A DNA stretch of 41,702 bases from Bacteroidaceae bacterium (GCA_017445925.1 JAFSRW010000001.1:1-41702); one strand, 5' to 3'; positions 24,218-33,700 are shown, counted from the stretch's first letter. Numbers and translations: made by a program. Notes: generated by a model not told the origin, from the sequence alone.

Positions 24218-25741
24218 TTACCTCCCAATCCAGCTTTCGGGATTCAGCTTGGTGGTTTCCTTGCGGAGCTGGAAATGAAGGACGCATTTGCCCGTACCAT
24301 CGTCGGCAACGGTACCGATAATGTCGCGGGTATTAACCTTCTGACCCTTGGAAACCGTAACGGAGGAAAGGTTACAGTAAACCGATATGTAACTGCCGTG
24401 ACGGATGAGCACATTGCTGGAGCCTCCGAACTGGAAGACTGCCGAAACCACGCCGGTGAAGATGGAACGGGCACGGGCTCCGGGACGGCCCACATAGTTG
24501 GTTCCCTTATTCTCCAACTGCACATTCGTCAGTCCAGGGACGTTATACTTACCAAAACGGTTGCCAATCATGTACTGGCCAGTGATGGGAACAGGCAATC
24601 GACCACGGTTCTGTTCGAAGGTGCCGTTCAGCTGCCGGTCCTCGGCTGTGAGCCATGTATCAGGCTTCAGGGGCGTAGGCTTGCCGGTGGACTTGGGAGC
24701 AGGCGTAGTTTTTCCGCCCGACTTACCCGCCGACTTGCCCGCCTTCTTACGCGCGGCTTCCTCGGCAGCCTTCTTGCGTGCAGCCTCTTCAGCTGCCTTC
24801 TTGCGGGCCGCAGCCTCGGCAGCCTTTCGGGCCTGCTCTATCTCGTAAGCTATCAGGTCGTCAATCTTCTTGTTCAGGGCATTCAGTTGCTTCTGCTGCT
24901 CGGCAATCTTTCCTGCCAAGCCCGACTCCTGCTTCTTCAGGCCTTCCACCTTCTTCTTCTGCTGTACCTGCTGGTAGCCCAGATCCTTACGCTGCAGCAT
25001 CACCTCGTGAACCAGGCTGCTCTTCCGGCTCTTGGTATCCAGGAGTTTATTCTGCTCCTCCAGCAGTTCGGCCTGCTTAATGAGAATCTGCTCGCCCAGA
25101 TTATGCTCGAACGATACGTATTCCTTGGCAAAGCGGGAACGGCGGAACATCTGCTTAACATTCCGGGCCGAAAGGATGAAGACGAGGCTGGAATTCTGGT
25201 TCTTCTGGGTACGGGCATAGCGTATGGCCTGCTTCAGCTTCTCGCGCTTCTCCTTCAGTTCCCCCTCCTTATCGCGAATCTTCCCCTGTAACTGTATGGC
25301 CAGGGAATCCAGCTCATCTATTTCCTTTTCCAGCCCCACAATCTGGTCCAGACGGTTGTTCAACTGAATACCTATATAATGGATGTTCTGCTGGCCTGCC
25401 TTCACTTGCTGCTTGGTCTTGGTCAGCTGGTCCTTGGATTTCTTAAGGGTATTCTGTAGCTCCGCCTTCTGCTTCTGCAACGCCTTCACCTTCTTACTGT
25501 TCTGGGAAAAAGCTATCGCAGGGAACAGCAGGAAAATGGCAAGGAGAGCCGTTTTTATGTAAGGAGTTAAAGGAGTTAGAGGAGTTAAAGGAGTTAAAGA
25601 CGATACTTTAGACTTCTTGAACGTCATTGGGGAGCATGTGTAGAACAAACGTCCTAGCGAAGCGATAACTCCTAGGCCGCAGGCCGATAACTCCTTAGCG
25701 AAGCGATAACTCCTTAGCGAAGCGATAACTCCTTCCTTCAT
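24218..25741 (-). CDS. EnvC-like murein hydrolase activator (degenerate LytM domain)
   Basis: 507 residues if started at the ATG overlapping the DUF4292 stop (25739-25741); a second ATG is at 25627. A signal peptide-like segment lies unusually far in, at residues 62-80 (IKTALLAIFLLFPAIAFSQ). Coiled-coil regions (about 81-305), an Ala/Lys/Glu repeat (AAEEAARKK, about 305-335) and a C-terminal M23/LytM fold (about 395-505) follow. Zinc ligands are missing: the HxH end reads LHFQLRK and the first HxxxD is absent, so it should activate amidases rather than cut peptidoglycan. The first 61 codons are mostly interspersed repeat DNA, including LTPLTPLTPLTP. Confidence 0.85.
   Translation of the reverse strand: MKEGVIASLRSYRFAKELSACGLGVIASLGRLFYTCSPMTFKKSKVSSLTPLTPLTPLTPYIKTALLAIFLLFPAIAFSQNSKKVKALQKQKAELQNTLKKSKDQLTKTKQQVKAGQQNIHYIGIQLNNRLDQIVGLEKEIDELDSLAIQLQGKIRDKEGELKEKREKLKQAIRYARTQKNQNSSLVFILSARNVKQMFRRSRFAKEYVSFEHNLGEQILIKQAELLEEQNKLLDTKSRKSSLVHEVMLQRKDLGYQQVQQKKKVEGLKKQESGLAGKIAEQQKQLNALNKKIDDLIAYEIEQARKAAEAAARKKAAEEAARKKAAEEAARKKAGKSAGKSGGKTTPAPKSTGKPTPLKPDTWLTAEDRQLNGTFEQNRGRLPVPITGQYMIGNRFGKYNVPGLTNVQLENKGTNYVGRPGARARSIFTGVVSAVFQFGGSSNVLIRHGSYISVYCNLSSVTVSKGQKVNTRDIIGTVADDGTGKCVLHFQLRKETTKLNPESWIGR
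25560..25738. repeat. Mosaic GGAGTTAAAG / GCGAAGCGATAACTCC repeat, copy 2, over the envC-like start
   Basis: It contains GGAGTTAAAG tandem words, ACTTTAGACTTCTTG, GGAGCATGTGTAGAAC and multiple AGCGAAGCGATAACTCCT words, in the same order as copy 1 at 196-396. It begins just before the hydrophobic core of the signal peptide and ends at the start codon. Confidence 0.85.
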
Positions 25742-26583
25742 TTCGCCAAACTCATGATTTTCCTGAACGCAGTATCTAAGGAAACCTCGGTGTAACGGTT
25801 CTTATTAATCTCGGTACGAGTTTCCCAAGAGGAATCTGGCTTAACGGAACTGATACGGAAGGTTGCCTCTATGTTTTCGTCGCTAATGTCAAACAACAGC
25901 TTCATGGTGCCAGGGAAGTCCTGCTCACCCAGTTTGGTCCAGTCGGCATACTGCCATTTTACCACAGCATCCTCGGAATAGGCACGTGAAAACCTTGTTT
26001 CCTGCACCAACTGTTTGGTTGTATCCAGAACAAATGCCACTGCAACATTTTCGTTTTGTGATTTCAGCGACCGAGCTCCTTCTGCATCATCCTTCAGCGT
26101 GTAACTATCGCTCTTGGGGGCTTCGTCATTACCATCCAGGACAAACAACTCGTCCCAGAATAACGACTGGAAGGTATAGAAGTTGATTCCCGCTTCACGG
26201 AAGAAATCAACCTCATCATAGTCGCACTTCACATACTGATGGTTCATGCGGTCCACCATCATCATATAGTCGGGTGTCAGTTCCAGTCGGCCCACCTCCA
26301 TCAGACCCAGTGCCACCAGCGAGATCTGTATAACATCGTTGCGCTTCATCTTCAAGGAACCGCCCACCCTGGTACTATTCTTGGAAGTACTGAGGTTCAG
26401 GCTCATCTTGGCTGATATGCAGGGTTCCGATACACGCTTAGCGTTGACTGCCTGTACCACATTGGCAATACTCTGCTGCTCCAGCATAGCATTGCCACCG
26501 GTGCTCACCACACTCTTTTTGCTACCGCAGGAAGCAAGGAGCACCACACTGGCTATAACGAGAAAATAATGGTAAACTTTCAT
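25738..26583 (-). CDS. DUF4292 lipoprotein
   Basis: 281 residues. The signal sequence ends in lipobox LLASC (Cys19). The remainder is a beta-rich domain (SLNLSTSKNSTRVGGSLKMK, MVDRMNHQYVKCDYDEVDFF) that resembles DUF4292 and, more distantly, LolA/LolB-type lipid carriers. It lies between the TPR and EnvC-like genes, an order I believe is frequent in Bacteroidales, suggesting an outer-membrane or cell-wall role. Its stop overlaps the next start by ATGA. Confidence 0.85.
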   Translation of the reverse strand: MKVYHYFLVIASVVLLASCGSKKSVVSTGGNAMLEQQSIANVVQAVNAKRVSEPCISAKMSLNLSTSKNSTRVGGSLKMKRNDVIQISLVALGLMEVGRLELTPDYMMMVDRMNHQYVKCDYDEVDFFREAGINFYTFQSLFWDELFVLDGNDEAPKSDSYTLKDDAEGARSLKSQNENVAVAFVLDTTKQLVQETRFSRAYSEDAVVKWQYADWTKLGEQDFPGTMKLLFDISDENIEATFRISSVKPDSSWETRTEINKNRYTEVSLDTAFRKIMSLAK

Positions 26584-26602
26584 CTTATTTGATCTTTTTT
26601 TT

Positions 26603-26632
26603 CTGAGTACTCGGGGAAATCCGATTACTCAG
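26603..26632. repeat. Intercistronic hairpin between the TPR and DUF4292 genes
   Basis: CTGAGTACTCGG (26603-26614) and CCGATTACTCAG (26621-26632) pair at 11 of 12 positions around a 6-nt loop. The stem includes the TPR gene's stop codon. No T-run follows on the minus strand, so it is more likely an mRNA stability or attenuation element than a full terminator. Confidence 0.55.
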
Positions 26633-28349
26633 ATTTAATATACTTCTTTTTCTTAATCTTCTTCTTTATCAGCGGAGTGCAAGTGCCATCCTTCTTCTGA
26701 AGAGCTAAGTTCCAATAGCGGAGAGCCGTGTCCAAAGAACCACATTCGGCATAAATATCCCCAGCATGCTCGATCAGGTTTCCCAAAAGGTCCGCCACCT
26801 GCAAGAGTTCCGCATCGGAGAAATTCGGGTTCACCACCCTATCCATATAAATACGGGCATTGGTAAAATCCTTCTTCATGAACAGAATCCATGCGTATGT
26901 ATCCAGGTAAGTGATGTTATCCGGCTCTGCCTTGATGGTTCGGTAGCTCATCTCCTCAGCCTTATCCAACTGCTCGTTTCTCAGGCTCAGATAGTAAGCG
27001 TAATTGTTCAGGCAACTGATATTGTCATCCTTATAAACAAGGGCTGAGTCGTACGCAGCGAAAGCCTCCAGCGGTTTATTCTCCTGATAGTACAAATCTC
27101 CCAGAACAGCATACATATCGGAAACCAATGCAGGCCGAGCCTCCTCGGTCTTAGTCCTTAGTCCCTGCAAGAATGCTTCAGCAGCCTCTTTCTTCTTATC
27201 CTGCTGATATAACGACAGCCCCAGATAATAGGCATAGGCCAACTCCTCGGGATGATAATTGACACCCTTACGACAGATATCCTCAATAGCCGCGAAATTA
27301 TTCTTGGGAGCATAATACTGAAGCATGTGCGACAGGGCCATCTGGTTTCCAGGTTCTACTTCCAACACCTTAATCATCAATTCCGCCACCTTATCGTCAC
27401 TCGCCTTAGCATAAGTAAGATAGGCTGCTTTCAACATCAGTAGCTGCGCATCTTTCTGCGGCTTTGACAATAAGGAGTCAAAGGTATGAAGCATGGCATC
27501 ACGTTTGGTAGAATCCTGGAGGGTCTCATCGATATAGTCTCTCATGAGAGCCACTCGCAGCTCACTGGAACTGCCCTCATCATAAAGCAGAGAGTCGCGT
27601 AGTTGGGCAAAACGTTCGTTGTTCTCCGTCGTCCTGTAATAGTTCATCATGGCCAACAGGAGATTCAGGTTATGAGCATCCTTCTGCCTTACATAATTAT
27701 ATATATCCATTGCCTTGTCGGAATAACCCGCCTGCTGATACTGGTTGGCCATGATAACACGGTAGTTCAGATCATGAGGATACTCATCGCACAAACTCTG
27801 CAACTCCATAAATGCCGAATCTTCCTCCTCCTTGCTCATATAGAGCGTAAACTTTTCCATGCTCAACTGAACCGACTTTCCCTCCTGCATTTCTATACGG
27901 TTCAGAACCTCTATAGCCTTATCGGTATGGCCGTCGTCGCGATAAATGCTGGCAAGCTGCGATAACACATCAGTCCTTTTGGTCTGGAACTTCGCCAGTT
28001 TCTCCAGATAAGGAACAGCCTCACTTGTCCTGCGTGCATTCAGATAAATGGTCGCCAACGTTTCCAGATACCAAGGGTTGCAGGAGTCTAACTCACAAGC
28101 CTGCTTTAGCATGCCGATGCCGACCTCCAGACTATCCTGCCTGAGGAACAACTTCATCAAGCCCAGATTGTAAACAGCTTCTGCCGCTTGGGGATTAATG
28201 TCCAGGCAATGCTGATACAACTCCAAAGCAGAAGCATAGTCACCGGCAAGACGACTCTTTTCTGCCTCAAGATAAAAATAGTCGAACCTTGTCTGAGCCA
28301 ACAAAGTTCCACTACAGAGGAGGAATATGATCAGCAGTTTACTCTTCAC
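26625..28349 (-). CDS. Secreted TPR-repeat protein
   Basis: 574 residues with a GTG start, accepted because the signal peptide KSKLLIIFLLCSGTLLAQ follows immediately. The body is a nearly continuous array of tetratricopeptide repeats (for example SALELYQHCLDINPQAAEAVYNLG, shown here as its key positions SALELY and AEAVYNLG), ending in a lysine-rich tail (KKKIKKKKYIKSE). Such proteins are protein-interaction scaffolds, here presumably in the periplasm. It follows dut after 43 bp of AAACTCT repeat. Confidence 0.85.
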   Translation of the reverse strand: MKSKLLIIFLLCSGTLLAQTRFDYFYLEAEKSRLAGDYASALELYQHCLDINPQAAEAVYNLGLMKLFLRQDSLEVGIGMLKQACELDSCNPWYLETLATIYLNARRTSEAVPYLEKLAKFQTKRTDVLSQLASIYRDDGHTDKAIEVLNRIEMQEGKSVQLSMEKFTLYMSKEEEDSAFMELQSLCDEYPHDLNYRVIMANQYQQAGYSDKAMDIYNYVRQKDAHNLNLLLAMMNYYRTTENNERFAQLRDSLLYDEGSSSELRVALMRDYIDETLQDSTKRDAMLHTFDSLLSKPQKDAQLLMLKAAYLTYAKASDDKVAELMIKVLEVEPGNQMALSHMLQYYAPKNNFAAIEDICRKGVNYHPEELAYAYYLGLSLYQQDKKKEAAEAFLQGLRTKTEEARPALVSDMYAVLGDLYYQENKPLEAFAAYDSALVYKDDNISCLNNYAYYLSLRNEQLDKAEEMSYRTIKAEPDNITYLDTYAWILFMKKDFTNARIYMDRVVNPNFSDAELLQVADLLGNLIEHAGDIYAECGSLDTALRYWNLALQKKDGTCTPLIKKKIKKKKYIKSE

Positions 28350-28392
28350 CCTAATCTCTAATCTCTCAACTTTAAACTCTAAACTCTAAACT
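28350..28392 (-). repeat. TAAACTC tandem spacer, first copy
   Basis: CTAATCTCTAATCTCT followed by TAAACTCTAAACTCTAAACT fills the gap between dut and the TPR gene. A similar tract is at 30206-30241. Confidence 0.8.
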
Positions 28393-28827
28393 TTATTTCA
28401 CTCCACTATGTCCGAAGCCACCGGCTCCGCGTTCAGTCTCATCAAGCACCTCCACCTGTTCCCATTCTGCCTGTTCATGACGAGCAATAATCATCTGGGC
28501 AATACGTTCACCGTCTTCAATGATGAAAGGTTCGGTTGAGAGATTTATCAGTATTACACACACCTCGCCACGATAATCGGCATCGATGGTACCTGGAGAA
28601 TTCAATACCGTTATGCCACGCTTCAGAGCAAGTCCGCTTCTGGGACGCACCTGTGCTTCGTAGCCCTTAGGCAAGGAGATAAAGAGACCCGTAGGAATCA
28701 GGTGTCTCTCCATAGGTCTCAATTCAATGGGAGCCTGCAAATTAGCTCTTAAATCTACGCCTGCTGACTGTTCAGTAGCATATTGGGGCAGTACATGATG
28801 ACTGCGATTAACTATCTTTATTTTCAT
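28393..28827 (-). CDS. dut: dUTP diphosphatase
   Basis: 144 residues from ATG at 28827 (MKIKIVNRS matches the family start; another in-frame ATG lies 5 codons upstream). All five motifs of trimeric dUTPases are present: [40 protein letters not shown], and the C-terminal [10 protein letters not shown]. It removes dUTP and supplies dUMP for thymidylate synthesis. It starts 8 bp from the dGTPase stop, so both nucleotide-pool enzymes are coupled. Confidence 0.96.
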   Translation of the reverse strand: MKIKIVNRSHHVLPQYATEQSAGVDLRANLQAPIELRPMERHLIPTGLFISLPKGYEAQVRPRSGLALKRGITVLNSPGTIDADYRGEVCVILINLSTEPFIIEDGERIAQMIIARHEQAEWEQVEVLDETERGAGGFGHSGVK

Positions 28828-28834
28828 ATCTTTT

Positions 28835-30190
28835 TTATACATCTGGCAAACTCATGCCGTTAATTTTTCTATATAAATCCAAGGCAAAGACATCCGTCAT
28901 ACCACTGATATAATCCAATACCGCCATTACTCGCTCGTAAAGTGTGGGCGCCAGAATCTGATACTGAGAGCTGACTCTATTGATAAGCAATTTGGAGAAA
29001 GCTTTATCCGGCTCCGTTACCGCCTTTATCATCAAATCCGTCAGTTGGGTAATCACCTTGTAACCGGCTATCTCGATATCCACCACATCCTTGCAATGGT
29101 AAATGCTGGAATAAGCCACCTTCTCGCATTCATTATAAGCATCCCTTGGAATCTCGGAAATATGCTTAATCAGCGGGCCAGGGAAAGTTCCTGAAAGGAA
29201 TTCGTCCTCATGCTCCACAAAGACATGCACACACTCCTGCACCAGACAGTTGATTACACAGGCACGCAGATATACAATCTGTTCATTCACATCGTCCAGT
29301 GTTCCCATACGCTCAGCTATGCGGTTACGCTGATTCTCCTCGAAATAATTCAGGAAAAGCTCCCTTACCTGTTCCGTTGTAAGAATTTTCAGTTTATGGG
29401 CATCCTCAATGTCCATTATCTGATAACAGATATCATCGGCAGCTTCAACAAGGTAAACCAACGGATAACGAACATATTTGTATGAGCCTTCGGGTGCATC
29501 CAGTCTCAGAATTCCCAATTCGTCTGCAATCTTACAGTAATCTTCTACCTCGCTGCGGAAGAAGCCAAACTTATGCTTATCTCCAGCCAAATCGGAAGTG
29601 TATGGGTACTTAACAATGCTGGCAAGGGTGCTATAGGTCATAACAAAACCACCCTTTCTACGACCATTAAAATGATGGGTTAGTAAACGGAAGGCATTGG
29701 CATTACCTTCAAAGTGAATCAAATCTTCCCATTGCTTGGGACTCAGACAGTCGCCTGTATCTTCACACACATAGTGCCTCAGAAACTGGCCGTCGCCTTC
29801 GCTGAAATAAGTTCCTATGGCATTCTCGCCACTATGCCCAAAGGGAGGATTCCCCAAATCATGTGCCAGACAAGCAGCACTGACAATGCTACCCAGTTCC
29901 GAAAAATGTGTTTCAATCAATTGAGGATGACGTTCCAGCAACAGTCGACTTACATCATTTCCCAAGCTACGCCCCACACTGCTAACCTCCAGACTATGCG
30001 TCAAGCGGTTATGCACAAAAATGCTGCCAGGAAGGGGAAAGACTTGTGTCTTATTTTGCAGACGGCGGAAAGGAGCTGAGAAAATCAGTCGGTCATAATC
30101 GCGCTGGAACTCCGTTCTGTCATCATTCCTATTCGACTGCCCCTCCTGTCCCAACCGCTTGTTGGAAAGCAACTGGTTCCAGTTCATCAT
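28835..30190 (-). CDS. dgt: Deoxyguanosinetriphosphate triphosphohydrolase
   Basis: 451 residues from the first of two adjacent ATGs at 30190; the frame reads on to a GTG at 30205. HD-domain metal ligands are visible: [14 protein letters not shown] and [16 protein letters not shown], as in Dgt/SAMHD1-like enzymes. It hydrolyses dGTP to deoxyguanosine and triphosphate. Linked with dut, so the pair adjusts deoxynucleotide pools. Confidence 0.93.
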   Translation of the reverse strand: MMNWNQLLSNKRLGQEGQSNRNDDRTEFQRDYDRLIFSAPFRRLQNKTQVFPLPGSIFVHNRLTHSLEVSSVGRSLGNDVSRLLLERHPQLIETHFSELGSIVSAACLAHDLGNPPFGHSGENAIGTYFSEGDGQFLRHYVCEDTGDCLSPKQWEDLIHFEGNANAFRLLTHHFNGRRKGGFVMTYSTLASIVKYPYTSDLAGDKHKFGFFRSEVEDYCKIADELGILRLDAPEGSYKYVRYPLVYLVEAADDICYQIMDIEDAHKLKILTTEQVRELFLNYFEENQRNRIAERMGTLDDVNEQIVYLRACVINCLVQECVHVFVEHEDEFLSGTFPGPLIKHISEIPRDAYNECEKVAYSSIYHCKDVVDIEIAGYKVITQLTDLMIKAVTEPDKAFSKLLINRVSSQYQILAPTLYERVMAVLDYISGMTDVFALDLYRKINGMSLPDV

Positions 30191-30205
30191 CTTATCTAAA
30201 CTCAC

Positions 30206-30241
30206 AACTCTAATCTCTAAACTCTAAACTCTAAACTCAAC
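30206..30241 (-). repeat. TAAACTC tandem spacer, second copy
   Basis: CTAATCTCTAAACTCTAAAC repeats between glsB and dgt, like the tract at 28350-28392. Confidence 0.8.
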
Positions 30242-30242
30242 A

Positions 30243-31232
30243 TCACTCCGGTTTATAGAAAAGACGGTTAGCTCCGCTGGTAATCTTCACCAACTCGGGA
30301 TGTTCTGCCGCAAAAGTATCAATGTGCCTCATGCGCTTTTCCTGTAAGATTTCATCGACAGCTATCAGAATACCCGTTTCCTCTACATCGCCAAACCCGT
30401 CATTGATAGCTGTGCCGAACAACTTCATGGTGGGACTCAAACCCATATAGGCATTTACCAGGGGAGGAATGTTATAACCCAGGGCACGCACCTCGCTGTT
30501 AAGGATACGATAGTCCGCCTTGAAGTCGTCCTCCACAAAGATTTTCTCAAACGCCGTTGTATCGTGCTCCAATTGCAGAGGCTTCATGGGGAAAATCAGA
30601 TTATCAGGATCAGGGAAATGCTTTTTCAGGAAATACAGTATCATATCGCGAGCCATGCGGTCGTAGCTGGGATACATGGTAAACTTTCCAAACAGATATC
30701 GGATTGTTGGTTCAATTACTACGATGGCCCCCAAACCGTCCCAAAGATTATCCAGGGCAAAAATTCCTTTTCGCCCACGCAAAGTACTCTGATACTCCAG
30801 CGTCACAAAGCTACGCCCCAGTTCTATGGTCCAGGGAGCATATTCCTTTAAGAATTTATCGCTGAAGCGGAACATGTGGCTAGTTGCCAGAATGGGCTGG
30901 CCTTCCTGGTCGTATTTCCAGTCCTTACCTAATATATATCGGTAGCCGCCAACAATCTCCTCTTCCTCGGGATCCCAAACAAGAATCTGCTTATAAGGAT
31001 TCTCGCAAGTATCAAACTCATCCAAATCCAGACTCTTGCCCGTTCCACCACCTGCTGCACGGAAAGCAATCTCGCGCAGTCGGCCAATCTCCCTTACTAC
31101 GTTAGGTGAATCCTGCCATGTGACTACATAAACCTCGTTGCTGCTTTTGTTAGTCATGCGCAACTTCTTGTCAGGCGTCAGTTCCGCCTTCAATATCTCG
31201 CGTGGAATACTGCCAATAATCTCTTCCATCAT
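30243..31232 (-). CDS. glsB: Glycine-lipid N-acyltransferase (GlsB-like, GNAT fold)
   Basis: 329 residues. It resembles the OlsB/GlsB type N-acyltransferase: VGGYRYILGKDW, then ELGRSFVTLEYQ and KGIFALDNLWDGLGA. In Bacteroides thetaiotaomicron GlsB (BT_3459) makes N-acyl glycine, and GlsA adds the second acyl group to give glycine lipids. The two genes adjoin here with a 4-bp overlap (ATGA). Assignment is by motif and neighbour, not by alignment. Confidence 0.82.
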   Translation of the reverse strand: MMEEIIGSIPREILKAELTPDKKLRMTNKSSNEVYVVTWQDSPNVVREIGRLREIAFRAAGGGTGKSLDLDEFDTCENPYKQILVWDPEEEEIVGGYRYILGKDWKYDQEGQPILATSHMFRFSDKFLKEYAPWTIELGRSFVTLEYQSTLRGRKGIFALDNLWDGLGAIVVIEPTIRYLFGKFTMYPSYDRMARDMILYFLKKHFPDPDNLIFPMKPLQLEHDTTAFEKIFVEDDFKADYRILNSEVRALGYNIPPLVNAYMGLSPTMKLFGTAINDGFGDVEETGILIAVDEILQEKRMRHIDTFAAEHPELVKITSGANRLFYKPE

Positions 31233-32050
31233 ATTTCGTAAACTTTACTCCGCACCCACTGCGCCCATTGCAATGGGGTTTGGGACTTATCAAATGTTTG
31301 CCATGAAATAGGCTTTCCTATCTTAACTGTATAAACGTTCCCGTTGCTTTTATACATCTCGTCAGGCAAGAGAATCTGCGCAAAGTTGGGCAGATGGAAT
31401 TTCTTGCAGAAGCGTGCCACCTTGTAGAAACGAGGCGTTAACTGACCTTCAAAATGTATGGGAACTACATCCCTCTGATGTTGAACGGTTTTTGTAATGA
31501 ACGATTTACTCCAGGCAACGTCCATAATCTGTCCCTCATCATTTTTGCGACTGCAAAGACCCGCAGGGAACATAATTACGTGGTTCTCGCCAGAGAAGGC
31601 GCTCTCCACCATAGCTGGGAAATTTCTTCCGTTCTTGCCCAGTTTGTTGATAGGGATACACAAAGGAGCCAACCCCTTAAGGTTCATCAGCAAATCATTC
31701 ACCAGATATTTTATCTTCCCGTCGTACTGTTCACCTATCACCCAACCTAAGGTTACGCCATCTACGGCTCCCAAAGGATGATTGCTCACGAAGGTGTAAT
31801 AGCGACCGTCGGAAGGCAAGTTTTCCCGTCCTTCCACATTAACCCTGACACCCAAGTACTCTACACAATGCTTACAAAAATCCACACCCACATATCCCTG
31901 ACGCAGGTAAACATTGATGAACTCCTGATGAATGATACGTTTCAGCCAGTTGATTACAAACTGGGGAATATACTTTGCCTTCTTACCCGCCCTGTTACGG
32001 ATAATTTTGTCAAGGTCAACTTCCTGAATTGTATGTTCTTGCTCCGACAT
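31229..32050 (-). CDS. glsA: Glycine-lipid O-acyltransferase (GlsA-like, PlsC family)
   Basis: 273 residues. The acyltransferase motif is NHPLGAVDG (His91, Asp97, the spacing common in this subfamily) and a second block is FPAGLCSRK. It should acylate the hydroxyl of the N-acylated glycine made by GlsB. It overlaps glsB and lies 4 bp after a small secreted protein. Without the partner gene it would be annotated only as a lysophospholipid acyltransferase-like protein. Confidence 0.82.
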   Translation of the reverse strand: MSEQEHTIQEVDLDKIIRNRAGKKAKYIPQFVINWLKRIIHQEFINVYLRQGYVGVDFCKHCVEYLGVRVNVEGRENLPSDGRYYTFVSNHPLGAVDGVTLGWVIGEQYDGKIKYLVNDLLMNLKGLAPLCIPINKLGKNGRNFPAMVESAFSGENHVIMFPAGLCSRKNDEGQIMDVAWSKSFITKTVQHQRDVVPIHFEGQLTPRFYKVARFCKKFHLPNFAQILLPDEMYKSNGNVYTVKIGKPISWQTFDKSQTPLQWAQWVRSKVYEI

Positions 32051-32054
32051 GGTT

Positions 32055-32414
32055 TCAGTTGATAGTAATAGGACGGTTGTTAATAAAATAATGCCCGCGT
32101 GGCAGTCCGTTCAACCAGTTCACGCCTTTATTCAGACGTACCGCCATAAAGAAAGCACCGGTACTGGTATAAATAGGAAGAATCTGGTTATGGTCGCTCT
32201 GAATCTGCACTGCCATGCCACTGACATGAATCTTGACCGGAAAAGTAGAACAACTCATACGTCCTGTCCGACCAAGGTCCTGTATTTTCTCCACAAGGGG
32301 AATTGTATCAGGCTTGACTACCACACGTTTCTTACGCACAGAAGCGCCCATTGGCAACAACACCAATAGTGCTAAAGTCAAAACAACCAGACGAACAACT
32401 GTGCTTTTTAACAT
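32055..32414 (-). CDS. Small secreted protein, unknown
   Basis: 119 residues with signal peptide (about 1-25, VVRLVVLTLALLVLLPMGAS). The mature part is beta-rich (VKIHVSGMAVQIQSDHNQI, GHYFINNRPITIN) and recalls small immunoglobulin-like secreted proteins of Bacteroidales such as DUF3244, but the match is not firm. First gene of the glsA-glsB-dgt-dut run, with its own promoter. Confidence 0.65.
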   Translation of the reverse strand: MLKSTVVRLVVLTLALLVLLPMGASVRKKRVVVKPDTIPLVEKIQDLGRTGRMSCSTFPVKIHVSGMAVQIQSDHNQILPIYTSTGAFFMAVRLNKGVNWLNGLPRGHYFINNRPITIN

Positions 32415-32441
32415 AAAATCCTTCTACACCTTTACAAATTA

Positions 32442-32473
32442 CAAAAGTACATCTTTTACATTAAAAGGACAAA
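32442..32473 (-). promoter_or_regulatory. Promoter of the glsA-dut-envC operon
   Basis: Minus strand: TTTG (32470-32473), 20 bp, TACTTTTG (32442-32449). Confidence 0.7.
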
Positions 32474-32492
32474 TATTTTAAAGAAAATATAC

Positions 32493-32520
32493 TTTGATTT
32501 ACATAAAATAGCTATCTTTG
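32493..32520 (+). promoter_or_regulatory. Likely promoter of the membrane AraC regulator
   Basis: TATCTTTG (32513-32520) is a good -7 element. The only TTTG upstream is 16 bp away (32493-32496), shorter than the usual 19-20 bp. Confidence 0.5.
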
Positions 32521-32552
32521 CCCGCGAATCTCTCAAGAGTTGACAAAAGAAA

Positions 32553-33656
32553 ATGAGTTCAAACACGATACTTCTGATACTGGCATGTAGTGCAACCGCC
32601 CACCTGATGGTGAGTGCTACAACTGGTATTTACGCACGTCACAAGGTACAATATCTCTGTCTTGCCTGGGTAAATGGCATCTTTGGATTCCTATTGGCAT
32701 TTGTGGCATTTCTAAGCCATCAGATAGCCGAGGGCGAGCCTGGCATCATGCATCCTGCCATGATTATGCCCCTTTTATGTGGTGTATATCTTCAGAGTAT
32801 TTTCCCCCTTAGCATTCCCATGCCTGGTTTCCTGCAGGTAAAGCGTATGATTAAATATGCCAGACCTGTTATAGCTCTTATTGCGGTTTATACTGTGGCA
32901 AGACTTTTGGGAAGCAAGATTGTTATCATGAACAGTTTTAACGAAGTGATTCAGAATCTGCTTTCCAGCGATGTGTTACTGCGTATTCTGGCTCTTGGAA
33001 TCAGTATCTACTACATTGTCAATATATTCCTGCTCCCTCGCAGACTGGTTCATAAAACCGACATCCCCAGCTATCTGATTGGCTATTGTGTGTGCTTAGG
33101 CTTCTCGGTGGTTTTCTTCACCATCGTCTCCATTCTGTATAATCCTACAGCACTCATGATTTACATCATAATCTTCACACTTCTGAATACGTATCTGGCT
33201 TTTCGCACCTTGGAAGAAATTGCCATTCATTTGCCCCAACCAGTCTTGATAGAGGTAGAGGAAGAGCCTACAGAGGACACTGTGGAGAAAGCAGAAAAGG
33301 AGGATTTTAACGAAGCCAACCTGTTACGTTTTAAGCGTCTTGAATTCTGGATGCAAAACCACAAGGAAGAATGGACCAATAACACCTTTGGCCGAGACAA
33401 GCTCTGCGAGGCTGTTGGCTACAACCGTCACCTTATTCTTCAATGTGTACGAAGCCAGGGATATAATAATGTACACGAGTACATCAACCGTTACCGCATA
33501 GAGGAACTCAAGTACTTAATCACGAAAGGCAAAATATCTGCTCTTGGCGAGGTTGTTGATGCCGGCTTCGGAACCATACAGACAGCCCGTTCCTGTTTCC
33601 TGAAGATGGAGGGCATCACTTTAGATGAGTTCTGGAGCCAGCACAAGAAAGAATAA
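32553..33656 (+). CDS. Membrane-embedded AraC-family transcriptional regulator
   Basis: 367 residues. About seven membrane segments occupy residues 1-215. A cytoplasmic linker rich in Glu follows (EVEEEPTEDTVEKAEKED), and the C-terminal ~100 residues form an AraC-type DNA-binding domain (FGRDKLCEAVGYNRHLIL, then LGEVVDAGFGTIQTARSCF). The layout allows direct sensing at the membrane, without a separate kinase. It lies opposite the surface-protein locus and could control it, but no evidence ties them together. Confidence 0.85.
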   Translation: MSSNTILLILACSATAHLMVSATTGIYARHKVQYLCLAWVNGIFGFLLAFVAFLSHQIAEGEPGIMHPAMIMPLLCGVYLQSIFPLSIPMPGFLQVKRMIKYARPVIALIAVYTVARLLGSKIVIMNSFNEVIQNLLSSDVLLRILALGISIYYIVNIFLLPRRLVHKTDIPSYLIGYCVCLGFSVVFFTIVSILYNPTALMIYIIIFTLLNTYLAFRTLEEIAIHLPQPVLIEVEEEPTEDTVEKAEKEDFNEANLLRFKRLEFWMQNHKEEWTNNTFGRDKLCEAVGYNRHLILQCVRSQGYNNVHEYINRYRIEELKYLITKGKISALGEVVDAGFGTIQTARSCFLKMEGITLDEFWSQHKKE

Positions 33657-33700
33657 AAAAAATCCACGATAACCGTTAATTTGGTCACCGTGGATTTTTT
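33657..33700. terminator. Bidirectional terminator
   Basis: AAAAAATCCACG (33657-33668) and CGTGGATTTTTT (33689-33700) form a perfect 12-bp stem around a 20-nt loop. It lies between convergent genes. Confidence 0.85.

Noticed and set aside
24215-25291. 358-codon plus-strand frame
   Set aside because: It is antisense to the EnvC-like gene; its leucine-rich content mirrors the Lys/Glu/Gln codons of the real coiled coil.
26603-26632. Intrinsic terminator after the TPR gene
   Set aside because: The hairpin is strong but is followed by A residues, not T residues, on the minus strand; kept as a hairpin only.
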